41,932 nucleotides of DNA. Origin: Cyanobacteriota bacterium (lineage in GTDB: Bacteria > Cyanobacteriota > Vampirovibrionia > Vampirovibrionales > Vampirovibrionaceae). This document shows, piece by piece, positions 28,321 to 37,009 of this stretch. A model generated the notes under the pieces. It worked only from the letters and a program-made list of their open reading frames with translations, made no database searches and was not told the DNA's origin. Position numbers and translations under genes: made by a program. Location: positions 1 through 41,932 of the forward strand of contig JAIEMW010000004.1 of NCBI GenBank assembly GCA_019751815.1, given 5' to 3'. Numbering within the stretch: position 1 is the stretch's first letter; each line of letters opens with the position of its first letter.

Positions 28321-29819
28321 AGCAACTAAACCCATTGGTCACACACCCTTTATGGCGAACGCTTGCTGACACCACAACTGCTGAAGGTATGCAGGCCTAT
28401 CTGGTGGGTGGGGCAATTCGAGACTGCCTTCTCGGCAACGTCTCCTCTGATAGCCCTATCAAAGACTGGGATATCGTGTTGACGAGCAAGACTGGCGATT
28501 CTCCTCTTGATGAAACACTTCAAGCCCGCGTCCGTCACCTGGCCCAAGCGATATGCACGCAGTTAAAAGGCCATTATGTCCTTCTAGATGAAACTTGGGG
28601 GATTCACCGAATTGTTTTAGATGAAGATAACCCGGTTTTACCCCAAGGCGGCTGTATTGATCTCGCCTGTGCTCTCGATAACTCGATCGAAACAGATTTG
28701 GCCCGCAGAGACCTTACTATTAACAGCATGGCCATTCCACTCACTACTGATACAAGCGCTTTTAAGCTGATGGATCCCCACGGGGGACAAGCTGACCTGG
28801 AAACACAAACGATTCGGATGCTGAGTGAAGGCAATATGATAGAAGATCCGCTGAGACTCCTCCGCGTATTCCGCTTTGGCACGTTATTTTCAAGCCCACA
28901 ATGGCATCTAGAAACATTGGCCTGTGTGAATCAACACCGAGCACTTATCAATCAGTCAGCGGCAGAAAGAATCCAAACGGAGCTACTCAAGCTTTTCAGC
29001 GCCCGGGTTTGTTTTCCTGCAGTCGAGGCGATGGCCCTTACGGGACTATTAGAGTCGATTTTTCCAGAGCTCGTTCCCACACGCGAGGTGCCTCCCAACA
29101 CACACCACCATTTGGGACTGTTTGAGCATACCTTAGAGCTAATTCGGCAAAGCGAACACCTGTTTGAGGAACTCCCACAGACTGCACAAACCTCATTATT
29201 AGAGAGCTTGAACGGCACCGTGAACCGTTTTGGTATTGTAAAACTGGCTTGCCTGCTCCACGATATTGGAAAACCTCAAACCATGCAGGTCCTCTCAGAA
29301 TCTAAAACCACGTTTTACGGACATGAACAACTCTCTGCCACCATGGGAGATGAGATTTCACAGCGCTTAAAGCTCAGCAGCGATCTCAGTCAGCGCGTTC
29401 ATCACCTGGTGCGTTGGCACCTCTATCCTTGTCAATTTGGCCCAGAATCCCCTCTCAAATCTGTCTTACGCTTTTACCGACGGATTGGAGAGGCTGTTCC
29501 TGATTTAATCTTGCTGGCCCTGGCCGATCGCTACAGTACTCAGGGTCCTGCTATCACACCCGAGATGATGCAGACTGCTCACCAGAACCACTTATGGTTG
29601 TTGGACGAGTATTACGCACAGAAGCCCGTGTTATCGCTCCCAAGACTATTGAACGGGAACCAGATCATGGAGGCACTTCAAAGACCACCGGGGCCTTGGC
29701 TCAAAACGGTTTTAGACACATTAACCGAAGCCCAACAGTTGGGGGAAATTCAGACTGAGGAACAGGCGCTGGCCTGGGTAAAAAAGGCGCAAATTCCGGA
29801 GACACAAATTCCGGTCTAA
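28317..29819 (+). CDS. cca: CCA-adding enzyme / poly(A) polymerase family nucleotidyltransferase with HD domain
   Basis: This class II nucleotidyltransferase (500 residues) probably builds or repairs the CCA end of tRNAs. The catalytic head has AYLVGGAIRDCLLG and DWDIVLTS with the metal-binding aspartates, then ARRDLTINSMAIPL and the RNA-binding motif EDPLRLLRVFRFG. An HD phosphohydrolase domain follows (LACLLHDIGKPQTM, then HEQLSATMGDEIS and HHLVRWHLYP), as in long CCA enzymes. Poly(A) polymerase or a split A-adding/CC-adding enzyme are alternatives I cannot separate by eye. It overlaps rsmE by four bases, closing a three-gene RNA/ribosome modification operon. It is convergent with the dehydratase gene, with a 10-bp gap. 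Confidence 0.9.
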   Translation: MKQLNPLVTHPLWRTLADTTTAEGMQAYLVGGAIRDCLLGNVSSDSPIKDWDIVLTSKTGDSPLDETLQARVRHLAQAICTQLKGHYVLLDETWGIHRIVLDEDNPVLPQGGCIDLACALDNSIETDLARRDLTINSMAIPLTTDTSAFKLMDPHGGQADLETQTIRMLSEGNMIEDPLRLLRVFRFGTLFSSPQWHLETLACVNQHRALINQSAAERIQTELLKLFSARVCFPAVEAMALTGLLESIFPELVPTREVPPNTHHHLGLFEHTLELIRQSEHLFEELPQTAQTSLLESLNGTVNRFGIVKLACLLHDIGKPQTMQVLSESKTTFYGHEQLSATMGDEISQRLKLSSDLSQRVHHLVRWHLYPCQFGPESPLKSVLRFYRRIGEAVPDLILLALADRYSTQGPAITPEMMQTAHQNHLWLLDEYYAQKPVLSLPRLLNGNQIMEALQRPPGPWLKTVLDTLTEAQQLGEIQTEEQALAWVKKAQIPETQIPV

Positions 29820-29829
29820 CGCATTTTAC

Positions 29830-30138
29830 TTATAAGAATTTACCGTCTTGCAGAAAGCCTTCGACGCCTTGGGCATTCTCAACATCCAGTTGGGTAACCC
29901 CGTTCACCGTATGGGTCCAGTAACGAACCGTCAGTCGCTTGTAGTGAAGCAATAGATCTGGGTGATGGTCTTGTTTCTCGGCCCATTTCCCTATGTCATA
30001 AAGCCAGTTCAAAGCTTCCAGGTAATTTTTGGCTTCTATCGAGCGCTGAAGCCCACCGTCCACCAAGGCCCATTCTGCGAGCTGTGAAGAAAGTTGCGTC
30101 TCTATTTCTTTGGGAGAAAGGGCAATCGCTTGACTCAT
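29830..30138 (-). CDS. phhB: Pterin-4a-carbinolamine dehydratase
   Basis: This 102-residue enzyme dehydrates 4a-hydroxytetrahydropterin, normally recycling the cofactor of aromatic amino acid hydroxylases. The signature WAEKQDHHPDLLLHY holds the catalytic histidines, and YWTHTVNGVTQLD matches the family C-terminus. AGGAGG lies nine bases before the ATG. It is the last gene of the sugar operon, 28 bp after the acyltransferase. No phenylalanine hydroxylase is in the window. Many bacteria carry such an orphan copy, so its real partner is unclear. Confidence 0.92.
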   Translation of the reverse strand: MSQAIALSPKEIETQLSSQLAEWALVDGGLQRSIEAKNYLEALNWLYDIGKWAEKQDHHPDLLLHYKRLTVRYWTHTVNGVTQLDVENAQGVEGFLQDGKFL

Positions 30139-30166
30139 CGTTAAAAACCTCCTGTTGTCGGCACTG

Positions 30167-30826
30167 TTATTGATTCAGAGTTTGAATTTGTTCAGCATAA
30201 GCCAGTTGGCGAACATCATTGATGACTCTTCCAGGGTTGCCGACAACAACAGCATAGTCCGGCACATCTTTGGTCACAACAGAACCAGCCCCGACCAAGG
30301 CATGAGCACCAATAGTCACACCAGGAAGCACCGTGGTATTGGCACCAAGCTTGGCATAGGTTTTAATCAGAGGGCCCTTCAGCTGCTCTTTCGCGTCTGG
30401 CGCCTTAGGATAACGGGCATTAGTCAGGGTAACCTTGGGCCCCAGCCATGCATCGGCTTCTATCACCGTGAATTCTGGAATAAAGACCCCACTATGTATC
30501 CGGACTCTATCACCTATCTTGGTATGGTGTTCAATTATAGAGCCAGATCCCACGCTGATAGAGGCACCCAACTCATTCTGCTCTCTAATCAAGACGTGAT
30601 GCCCTGTTTGAAAGTCCACGCCAATGGAATTCCCCCAATACAAGACTGTATGGCTTCTTAGACGGAAAGCACCGGCAAAATACACCTGTGGATCAGCATC
30701 GACATCAATGCCTTCTCCCACTTGTGAATAGGCCCCAATCTCACCAGGGAATGTCTCGCCGCGTAAACAAGCGGCCAATGGATGTACCCAGGCGGTAGGG
30801 TGAATTCCAGAAAACTCAGCAGTCAT
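30167..30826 (-). CDS. Left-handed beta-helix acyltransferase (WbpD/WlbB-like)
   Basis: This 219-residue hexapeptide-repeat acetyltransferase probably N-acetylates a 3-amino nucleotide sugar. Hexad repeats run from about 75 to 200 (IIEHHTKIGDRVRIHSGVFI; LGANTTVLPGVTIGAHALV), ending with the classic GAGSVVTKDVPDYAVVVGNP. The loop LTNARYPKA between repeats corresponds to the T-N-x-x-x-P loop of WbpD/QdtC-type enzymes that acetylate the 3-amino group. The N-terminal 50 residues carry extra beta-helix-like sequence. It shares an operon with the dehydrogenase and aminotransferase that would make such an amino sugar. The exact substrate cannot be read from sequence. Confidence 0.85.
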   Translation of the reverse strand: MTAEFSGIHPTAWVHPLAACLRGETFPGEIGAYSQVGEGIDVDADPQVYFAGAFRLRSHTVLYWGNSIGVDFQTGHHVLIREQNELGASISVGSGSIIEHHTKIGDRVRIHSGVFIPEFTVIEADAWLGPKVTLTNARYPKAPDAKEQLKGPLIKTYAKLGANTTVLPGVTIGAHALVGAGSVVTKDVPDYAVVVGNPGRVINDVRQLAYAEQIQTLNQ

Positions 30827-30863
30827 CGGCTAAAATCTCTTTCACAGGGGAAATACAGGAATT

Positions 30864-32870
30864 TTAATATGGAAAACGGGGATCTGCCCAATTGCGGTCA
30901 TCCACAAACAATCGGTGCCACCATTCTAAGCAGAGCATAGACCAAAGTAAAAACCGCTGTCCTGTCCCAGACTCATCCGCCATATGGGCATCCCAAGTAC
31001 GGGTAAAACCTTCTCTAGTGACTAATTGACGGTCAAAAAACCGATCGGTATCAAGAATACTCTTGAGATAGGGCTTGCTTTGATGCCGAAACCAATGCGC
31101 TTCTGGGGGAGTAAAGCCTTGTTTACGCCGGTTGAGAACTTCTGGTGGCAGCAGCGTCGAGAAGATCTGCTTCAGAACCCACTTGGATTGACCGTCCTGA
31201 GTGATTCTCCAACTTGCAGGGAGTGTCATCACACGATCTACCCAGTTGTGATCTAGGAAGGGAACTCGTGTTTCCAGTCCCACAGCCATCGAAAGCCGGT
31301 CTTCTACAATCAACAAACCGTGCAGAAAAGTCTGAATATCAAAGGACAAAGCCCGGTGCAGGGGATGTGTCTGTAAATCAGACTCTGTGTTGACGAACTT
31401 TGCCTGGAAGCGCTGCCAAGTGAGTTCTTGTTGGTCACTGGGGTTACCGAGTTCTTGGCAAAAACGGGCAGAAAAGAACTGTTGCTTATCCTGATCGCTT
31501 AGCAGCCGTGTCCAGTGCTGATAATATTTTTTGGTGAGTGACAGGCTATCCAGTTCTGCGGCTTCTGGTTGCATCAACCATTGATACCGCCACGGGTAAC
31601 CAGCGAAAAGCTCATCTCCACCTACCCCAGATAGCAATACGGTGACATCCTGACGCGCCCGTTGGTTAATAAGCAAGTTTTGATAAGAAATCCCCACACG
31701 GGGATCATCCAGAGACCACATCACCGTCGGCATCAGAGTGGACAATGCTTCTGCATTAATCTCAATTTCTGCATGACGAGTCTTCAGTTGAGAGGCCAAC
31801 ATCGCCGCTTCAGGGCGTTCATCAAATAACGCTTCCACTCCTGAGGCCCCGCGCGTGTCAAAACCTGCGGTAAACGTGGGCATTCCTGGCAGACTGATAA
31901 CAGCCGCCTGTGTAATTGCCCCCGTATCCATACCACCACTCAAAAGGCTTCCCATAGGCACCTCACCCACCAATTGGCGAGTGACAGCCTCTTGAAACAG
32001 GTCTCTATACTCACTTAAAGTCGTCTCACTGGGGGTGATTTGGGAAGAAGGCTGAGAGTAATCGGCAGTCAAAAACTCTGGAGACACTTGAAAATTGGGT
32101 GACCAATACGTTGAATACGTTAACTCCCCTGTCTCAAGCCTATAATGTGCTGTTTTACCCGGTGGAAAGCACTGTATATCAGTCACCCAGGTCCGTTCAT
32201 CCAGTACATTCTGGAAGGTAAAATAATCCCATAACGCCGTATAATCCAACTGAGGAGGGTGATTATCGAGTGCCATCAAGGACTTTAGTTCTGAGGCGAA
32301 GGCAAGTCCCCCGTCATCAAAACGACGGATATACATTGGTTTAATCCCAAAGCGATCTCGCGCCAAAAAGAGCTTATTCTTAGGCCTATCCCAAATAGCA
32401 AAGGCGAACATGCCGTTTAGCTGCTGGACCATCGTTGGTCCGTATAGGTGATACAAGCCCAGCAAAACCTCACTATCAGAAGAGGTAATAAAATTGAGCC
32501 CTTGCTGCTCACATTGAGCTCTGAGTGCTTGAAAATTGTAGATCTCTCCATTAAATACCAGCCAGTAGCCCCCCTGGTGAAAGGCCATTGGCTGATTCGC
32601 TGAATTGGAGCGGTCTATGATAGAGAGCCTAGTATGCCCAAGGGCTACCTGTAAGCCTGAAATAGAGTTATTTTCGCGGGAATGTTGTAATGCATGAGCA
32701 CTGGTTTGCTGAAGATCAAGAAATTCTGAACTACCATTTTCCAGAAAAATTCGTAACGCTTGAGCATCCGGGCCCCGGTGCCTTAACAACTCCACGCAAC
32801 GGGCCAGTCGAGGGATTGTCCAATGTGAGGGGGGAGTTTTCCCAGGAAACAGCCCAAAAATGCCGCACAT
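30864..32870 (-). CDS. asnB: Asparagine synthase-like glutamine-dependent amidotransferase
   Basis: This 668-residue class II amidotransferase begins with the nucleophile Cys2 (MCGIFGLFPG) after removal of methionine. The glutaminase domain has LRHRGPDAQA, LGHTRLSIID, FNGEIYNF and SDSEVLL. The synthetase domain has the ATP pyrophosphatase loop LLSGGMDTGAI (normally S-G-G-x-D-S; here Thr) and LLSGVGGDELFAGYPWRY. It may make asparagine. However, AsnB-like proteins inside surface-polysaccharide loci, such as WbpS and WbmE, are thought to amidate sugar uronates. Its place in this operon, three bases after the epimerase gene, makes that a real alternative. No asparagine-pathway neighbour is present. 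Confidence 0.88.
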   Translation of the reverse strand: MCGIFGLFPGKTPPSHWTIPRLARCVELLRHRGPDAQALRIFLENGSSEFLDLQQTSAHALQHSRENNSISGLQVALGHTRLSIIDRSNSANQPMAFHQGGYWLVFNGEIYNFQALRAQCEQQGLNFITSSDSEVLLGLYHLYGPTMVQQLNGMFAFAIWDRPKNKLFLARDRFGIKPMYIRRFDDGGLAFASELKSLMALDNHPPQLDYTALWDYFTFQNVLDERTWVTDIQCFPPGKTAHYRLETGELTYSTYWSPNFQVSPEFLTADYSQPSSQITPSETTLSEYRDLFQEAVTRQLVGEVPMGSLLSGGMDTGAITQAAVISLPGMPTFTAGFDTRGASGVEALFDERPEAAMLASQLKTRHAEIEINAEALSTLMPTVMWSLDDPRVGISYQNLLINQRARQDVTVLLSGVGGDELFAGYPWRYQWLMQPEAAELDSLSLTKKYYQHWTRLLSDQDKQQFFSARFCQELGNPSDQQELTWQRFQAKFVNTESDLQTHPLHRALSFDIQTFLHGLLIVEDRLSMAVGLETRVPFLDHNWVDRVMTLPASWRITQDGQSKWVLKQIFSTLLPPEVLNRRKQGFTPPEAHWFRHQSKPYLKSILDTDRFFDRQLVTREGFTRTWDAHMADESGTGQRFLLWSMLCLEWWHRLFVDDRNWADPRFPY

Positions 32871-32872
32871 CG

Positions 32873-34015
32873 CTAAGAGGTCGCTACTTTATGGGGCGCA
32901 ATCACAACCTGCATCTCTTCTAATCGTTTCATTGCTGACTCAAAGTATTCTTTTACATTGCCCTGAGCACGAATCCACTCAACGTAGTGAGACAAGCCTT
33001 GTTCTAAAGAGACCACGGGCTGCCAGCCCAGTTGATACAGGCTGGAGGAATCGTGCACAAAATGCCGCACATCACCGGGGCGAAAGCTTCCTGGAAAATC
33101 GGCTTCCAAGGGCTTTTCGTATAAGGTCGCCAGCGTTGAAACGAGATCAACCATCCGCGTCGGGGTCTGAGTGCCCACGTTATACACCTGATAGGCCGTT
33201 TCAGGGCGCTGCATCACAAACAAATTGGCGGCTGCATTATCTGCCACATAGAGAAAATCTCTGGTCTGCTGACCGTCCTCGTAGAGAACAGGCTTCAAAT
33301 CATTCAAAAGCCGGGTAGAAAAAATAGAAACCACACCAGTATAGGGATTAAAGATCGACTGACGGGGTCCGTAAGTAACCGCATAGCGGAGTGCCACCGT
33401 GGGAATATCCAACTGTTTCCCCATCCCAATACAGAGACGTTCTTCGGCAAGTTTGGAAATCGCATAGATGGTTTCACCGCGCAATGGAGCAGTTTCCGGG
33501 GTAAGCCCAGGGAGCATGGGCTGATCACACTGCACACAGCGAGACTCCCATTGGCTGTGCATCAATTGTCCTCGAGACCGCATCGCGGGGTATTGCGGGC
33601 CGTGTTCCAGACAGGAATACACCCCTTCACCATAAACAGCTTGTGATGATGCCATCACCATTTTCTCAACAGGCAGTTTGTGCTCACGAATTAATTCAAA
33701 AATACGGGCCGTCCCCGTGCTGTTGACATCAATGTATTGGGTCAGCGCAGTGGTAAACCCACCAAAGGCAGCCTGATGGAAGACCCATTCAACCCCTTTG
33801 AGAGCTTCCAGAACCTCTTTCTCTGAGCGCATATCCCCATGGATAAAGCGAACGTCTTGCCGGTTGGGAATCCACTCAGGTTTTCCGTGTGGGTGTGTCT
33901 GTGGTTCTAAATTATCTAAAATAGTGACATTATGCCCTTCTTTTAGCAGAAGATCGACTAGATGTGAGCCTATCAGGCCTGCCCCACCGGTTACCAACAC
34001 CTTTTTTGAAGACAT
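32873..34015 (-). CDS. NAD-dependent sugar-nucleotide epimerase (dTDP-L-rhamnose 4-epimerase-like)
   Basis: This extended SDR epimerase/dehydratase has about 380 residues. The NAD-binding motif VLTGGAGLIGSHLV appears here as VLVTGGAGLIGSHLV at the N-terminus, and the active site is SSQAVYGEG plus the Y-x-x-x-K of IYAISKLAEE. Between these lies an insertion of about 50 residues with three cysteines and a histidine (CLEHG and CVQC). As I recall, this cysteine-rich insert also occurs in proteins annotated as dTDP-L-rhamnose 4-epimerase (WbiB type). It could bind zinc. ATG 34015 with AGGAG ten bases upstream is preferred; the frame is open to 34063. The specificity call is tentative, and the SDR family call is secure. 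Confidence 0.88.
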   Translation of the reverse strand: MSSKKVLVTGGAGLIGSHLVDLLLKEGHNVTILDNLEPQTHPHGKPEWIPNRQDVRFIHGDMRSEKEVLEALKGVEWVFHQAAFGGFTTALTQYIDVNSTGTARIFELIREHKLPVEKMVMASSQAVYGEGVYSCLEHGPQYPAMRSRGQLMHSQWESRCVQCDQPMLPGLTPETAPLRGETIYAISKLAEERLCIGMGKQLDIPTVALRYAVTYGPRQSIFNPYTGVVSIFSTRLLNDLKPVLYEDGQQTRDFLYVADNAAANLFVMQRPETAYQVYNVGTQTPTRMVDLVSTLATLYEKPLEADFPGSFRPGDVRHFVHDSSSLYQLGWQPVVSLEQGLSHYVEWIRAQGNVKEYFESAMKRLEEMQVVIAPHKVATS

Positions 34016-34041
34016 CACGCCATTTCTCCTGTCATCGTAAT

Positions 34042-34755
34042 TTACCGCCGGGTCCAAACCCACCAGAGCATTTTGAGGAAACTGCCCGGCACCTTGGATA
34101 AATCCTTTAAATTCAGCCCCTTGGCTTCTCCTGTTCGTCGGGGGTGATGATCAATCACTGCTTCTCCCACTGTGATAGCTAGTTTCTTCGATTGTATCAG
34201 CATATCCACAGTAATAAAGGCATTTTCAGCTGTCACATGAGGTAGTAGCGTTTCCACCGCTTTGGCAGAGAGCATTGAAGCCGAATCCACATCATGAAGG
34301 CGAATACCCAAACATGTCCGAACCACCAGATTATAAAGACCACTGATGAGTCGACGATGAAAGGGATCGGCCCGGTGAACCCGCCAACTGTAAACAACGT
34401 CTGCCCCTTTGAGAGCCTCTGCCAGAAATTTGGGGAACTCTGCAGCGGGGATTTGGTGGTCTCCGGGAATAAACAGTCGGTAATCGCCTTTGGCAGCACG
34501 AAAACCAATCAAACTGGAAGGATGACACCCAATGGTTTTTGGGTTGGTGATGACTTTGAGGTGTTCTGGATACTCACTTAATAAGGCGGACAACTCTCTC
34601 TGTGTATTGTCTGTGCTGGCATCATCAATCACAACCACATCATAGACATCGGTCATAGAAGATAAGACCGTCATAGATTCTCGCACCACACCAGCGATAG
34701 CCCCTTCTTCATTGAGGCAAGGAATCACAATGCTGAGAGAGGGTGATTGACTCAT
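34042..34755 (-). CDS. Family 2 glycosyltransferase (polyprenyl-phosphate sugar synthase-like)
   Basis: This GT-A fold enzyme has 237 residues. The N-terminus SLSIVIPCLNEEGAIAGVV, the UDP/GDP-binding VVVIDDASTDNT and the metal-site region FIPGDHQIP place it in GT2, DPM1-like. No transmembrane helix follows the catalytic domain, so it is soluble or peripheral. It could load a sugar onto undecaprenyl phosphate, which would supply donors of the kind GT-C enzymes use (one lies at 4911-6566), but that link is inference. The ATG at 34755 overlaps the stop of the aminotransferase gene (ATGA). The longer frame to 34806 is not needed. Confidence 0.88.
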   Translation of the reverse strand: MSQSPSLSIVIPCLNEEGAIAGVVRESMTVLSSMTDVYDVVVIDDASTDNTQRELSALLSEYPEHLKVITNPKTIGCHPSSLIGFRAAKGDYRLFIPGDHQIPAAEFPKFLAEALKGADVVYSWRVHRADPFHRRLISGLYNLVVRTCLGIRLHDVDSASMLSAKAVETLLPHVTAENAFITVDMLIQSKKLAITVGEAVIDHHPRRTGEAKGLNLKDLSKVPGSFLKMLWWVWTRR

Positions 34756-35906
34756 AGGGGAGAATATCCGTAGAAAGTACGAAGCGCCTGAACAACCCTT
34801 AAACACTCTTCTTCAAGCATTTCCGGAAATAACGGCAGAGAGAGTGCTTGGCTTGCCAATTTTTCAGCATTGGGAAAGCGCCCAACAGGCAAATTTAGAT
34901 GGGCATAAGCCGGCTGTCTGTGTAACGGAATGGGGTAGTGTATCCCTGAGGCGATGCCTTGTTGCTTCAACGCTTGCATCAATGCGTCACGGTTTTCCAC
35001 TTGGATCACAAAAAGGTGGTACACGGGCTCTGAGCCCAGCAGAACTTGAGGCAGCTTTATTTCAGAAACATCCGCTAGCATCTGATGGTACTGAGCAGCC
35101 CAATGTCTGCGCTGAGCATTCCATTGATCGATACAGGCCAGTTTCACCTGAAGAATGGCTGCCTGGAGCGTATCCAAGCGACTGTTGACCCCTTCGCAAA
35201 GATGTTCATACTTACTCAATCTACCGTGATTGGCGAGTTTCCGTACTTCTTCGGCGAGATCCGGATCGGCTGTCACAACTGCCCCCCCATCTCCGAAAGC
35301 TCCCAGGTTCTTTCCAGGATAGAAACTATAAGCCGAAGCACGACCAAAAGACCCCACAGACTGATTATTTAGTTTTGCCCCATGGGCTTGTGCAACGTCT
35401 TCAAATACTTGGCATTGATAGCGACTTGCCAATTCCATAATGGCAAGCATATCACAGGACTGGCCGTACAAGTGCACGGGAAGAATCGCACTGGCTCTCT
35501 GTTCCGCCAAAACGCTTTCAAGGGCACTGGCAGAGAGACCGTATGTGTCGGGGTCAATATCTGCAAAGGCAATTTGGTATCCGGCAGCAGAAACCGCTTC
35601 AGTGGTAGCAATAAACGACATTGGCGTCGTCACAATCACCGATTTTTCCGGGAGCTTGGCTGCTCGAAGCATTAACGTAAGCGCGTCTGTCCCGTTACCC
35701 ACACCCACACAATAGGGAAGTCCAACCCATTGTGCAAAGGCCGTCTCAAATTCTGCCACCGCTTTACCATGAATGAAGTCGGCTCTGGACATAACACCGG
35801 CTATTGCTGCAGAAATGGGCTCCTGTAAGGAGGCAATTTGCCGATGCAAGTTGACCAAGGGAATAGGGGTTAGGGTTTCTGATGTACTGGTTTCGACACC
35901 CACCAT
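34752..35906 (-). CDS. DegT/DnrJ/EryC1/StrS-family sugar aminotransferase
   Basis: This PLP-dependent enzyme (384 residues) transaminates a keto nucleotide sugar, using glutamate as amino donor. Family features are PLVNLHRQIASL at the start, GVGNGTDAL (phosphate cup), VHLYGQSCDM, FEDVAQAHGA and the Schiff-base lysine in SFYPGKNLGAFGDGGAV, then NSRLDTLQAAIL. It best fits the 3-keto-sugar group (WbpE, QdtB, WlbC), because the previous gene encodes a Gfo/Idh/MocA dehydrogenase as in wbp and wlb loci. The start codon overlaps the upstream stop (TAATG). Confidence 0.93.
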   Translation of the reverse strand: MVGVETSTSETLTPIPLVNLHRQIASLQEPISAAIAGVMSRADFIHGKAVAEFETAFAQWVGLPYCVGVGNGTDALTLMLRAAKLPEKSVIVTTPMSFIATTEAVSAAGYQIAFADIDPDTYGLSASALESVLAEQRASAILPVHLYGQSCDMLAIMELASRYQCQVFEDVAQAHGAKLNNQSVGSFGRASAYSFYPGKNLGAFGDGGAVVTADPDLAEEVRKLANHGRLSKYEHLCEGVNSRLDTLQAAILQVKLACIDQWNAQRRHWAAQYHQMLADVSEIKLPQVLLGSEPVYHLFVIQVENRDALMQALKQQGIASGIHYPIPLHRQPAYAHLNLPVGRFPNAEKLASQALSLPLFPEMLEEECLRVVQALRTFYGYSPL

Positions 35907-37009
35907 TACGACACCTTTTCTCCCAGAAGATATTGAATTTGCACAGGAATGCCACCCTTTTGGAGAGAGACTTGCGCTGCCTCCAATACAGAGACTACCT
36001 GACAGCCTTCTTCCCAGCCTGTTTTTGGTTTTGGATGACGGCCTAAAGCACAGTCTATAAAGTGTTGTGTTTCCACTTTAAGCGGCTCAGTGAAAGAAAT
36101 ATGAGGAATGTGCATATCCCCCGTGCGAATAAGGTACTGGAACTCACTAAAATTCTGGAATTCTGGCTTAGAACCGTCTTTTAACACTTTATCGATGCCC
36201 TTGTCATAAATAACTATTTTCTGATCCAGGCTCACATCATCGTATACCACCATTTGCCGGCTTCCCACCACTGTAACTTGGCGACGTTTTTGGGGATCCA
36301 GCCAACTGGTATGGATGTGCGCCATCTTGCCTGAAGGGAAATGGAGACTGACAAAAGTCACATCTTCAACTCCGGGGAGAATGTAGGCATGTCCCGTCGC
36401 AGACACAGAGCTAGGCAGTTCATCAAACAGTTCTAAGGCAATAGCGACATCATGCACAGCCAGACTCCAGAGAGCATTCACCCGAACCTGAAGCCTACCC
36501 AAATTGAGTCTTTGCGCATGTAAGTACAGCGTCTCTCCAAAATCGGGCTTAGAAATTGTCTGCTTTAGATGCGCCACAGCTGGATTGTAGATAAAGGTAT
36601 GCCCCACCATAAGGTGTTTTTTTACCTGCTGAGAAAGCTTACCAAGAAATAGACAGTCTTCTGCACTGGTTGCCAGAGGTTTTTCAACAAACACATGTTT
36701 TCCGGCGGTCAATGCCGCTTCTGCCAGAACACGGTGAGAATCAATATCCGTCACAATGGCTACTGCGTCAATTGAAGAGTCTTCAAATACCCGACTAGCA
36801 TCATCTAGCAGCGTCACTTGCCGCTGTATTTGAGCTGGAAGTTGAGAAAGACGTTTAGCATCACGGTCACACACAGCAACTAGGTCGCATTCTCGGTTAT
36901 CAAAAAAATTACGGATAATATTGGGGCCCCAGTAGCCCGCACCAATCACCGCCAGGCGAAGCTGTGTGGGTGTGTCATTAAAATTATTTGTCTGAGTACC
37001 ACCAGCCAT
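35906..37009 (-). CDS. Gfo/Idh/MocA-family dehydrogenase (WbpB/WlbA-like)
   Basis: This NAD(P)-dependent oxidoreductase has 367 residues. The Rossmann motif LAVIGAGYWGPNIIRNF is near residue 20. The EKPL loop (VFVEKPLATS) carries the conserved lysine, and the GHTFIYNPAV and HDVAIALEL segments carry the substrate-side residues. Such enzymes oxidise a nucleotide sugar at C3 before transamination by a DegT enzyme. The aminotransferase gene overlaps this one directly. It is the first gene of the sugar operon; AGGT lies upstream of the ATG. Without structural comparison the substrate (for example UDP-GlcNAcA) is only a suggestion. Confidence 0.92.
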   Translation of the reverse strand: MAGGTQTNNFNDTPTQLRLAVIGAGYWGPNIIRNFFDNRECDLVAVCDRDAKRLSQLPAQIQRQVTLLDDASRVFEDSSIDAVAIVTDIDSHRVLAEAALTAGKHVFVEKPLATSAEDCLFLGKLSQQVKKHLMVGHTFIYNPAVAHLKQTISKPDFGETLYLHAQRLNLGRLQVRVNALWSLAVHDVAIALELFDELPSSVSATGHAYILPGVEDVTFVSLHFPSGKMAHIHTSWLDPQKRRQVTVVGSRQMVVYDDVSLDQKIVIYDKGIDKVLKDGSKPEFQNFSEFQYLIRTGDMHIPHISFTEPLKVETQHFIDCALGRHPKPKTGWEEGCQVVSVLEAAQVSLQKGGIPVQIQYLLGEKVS

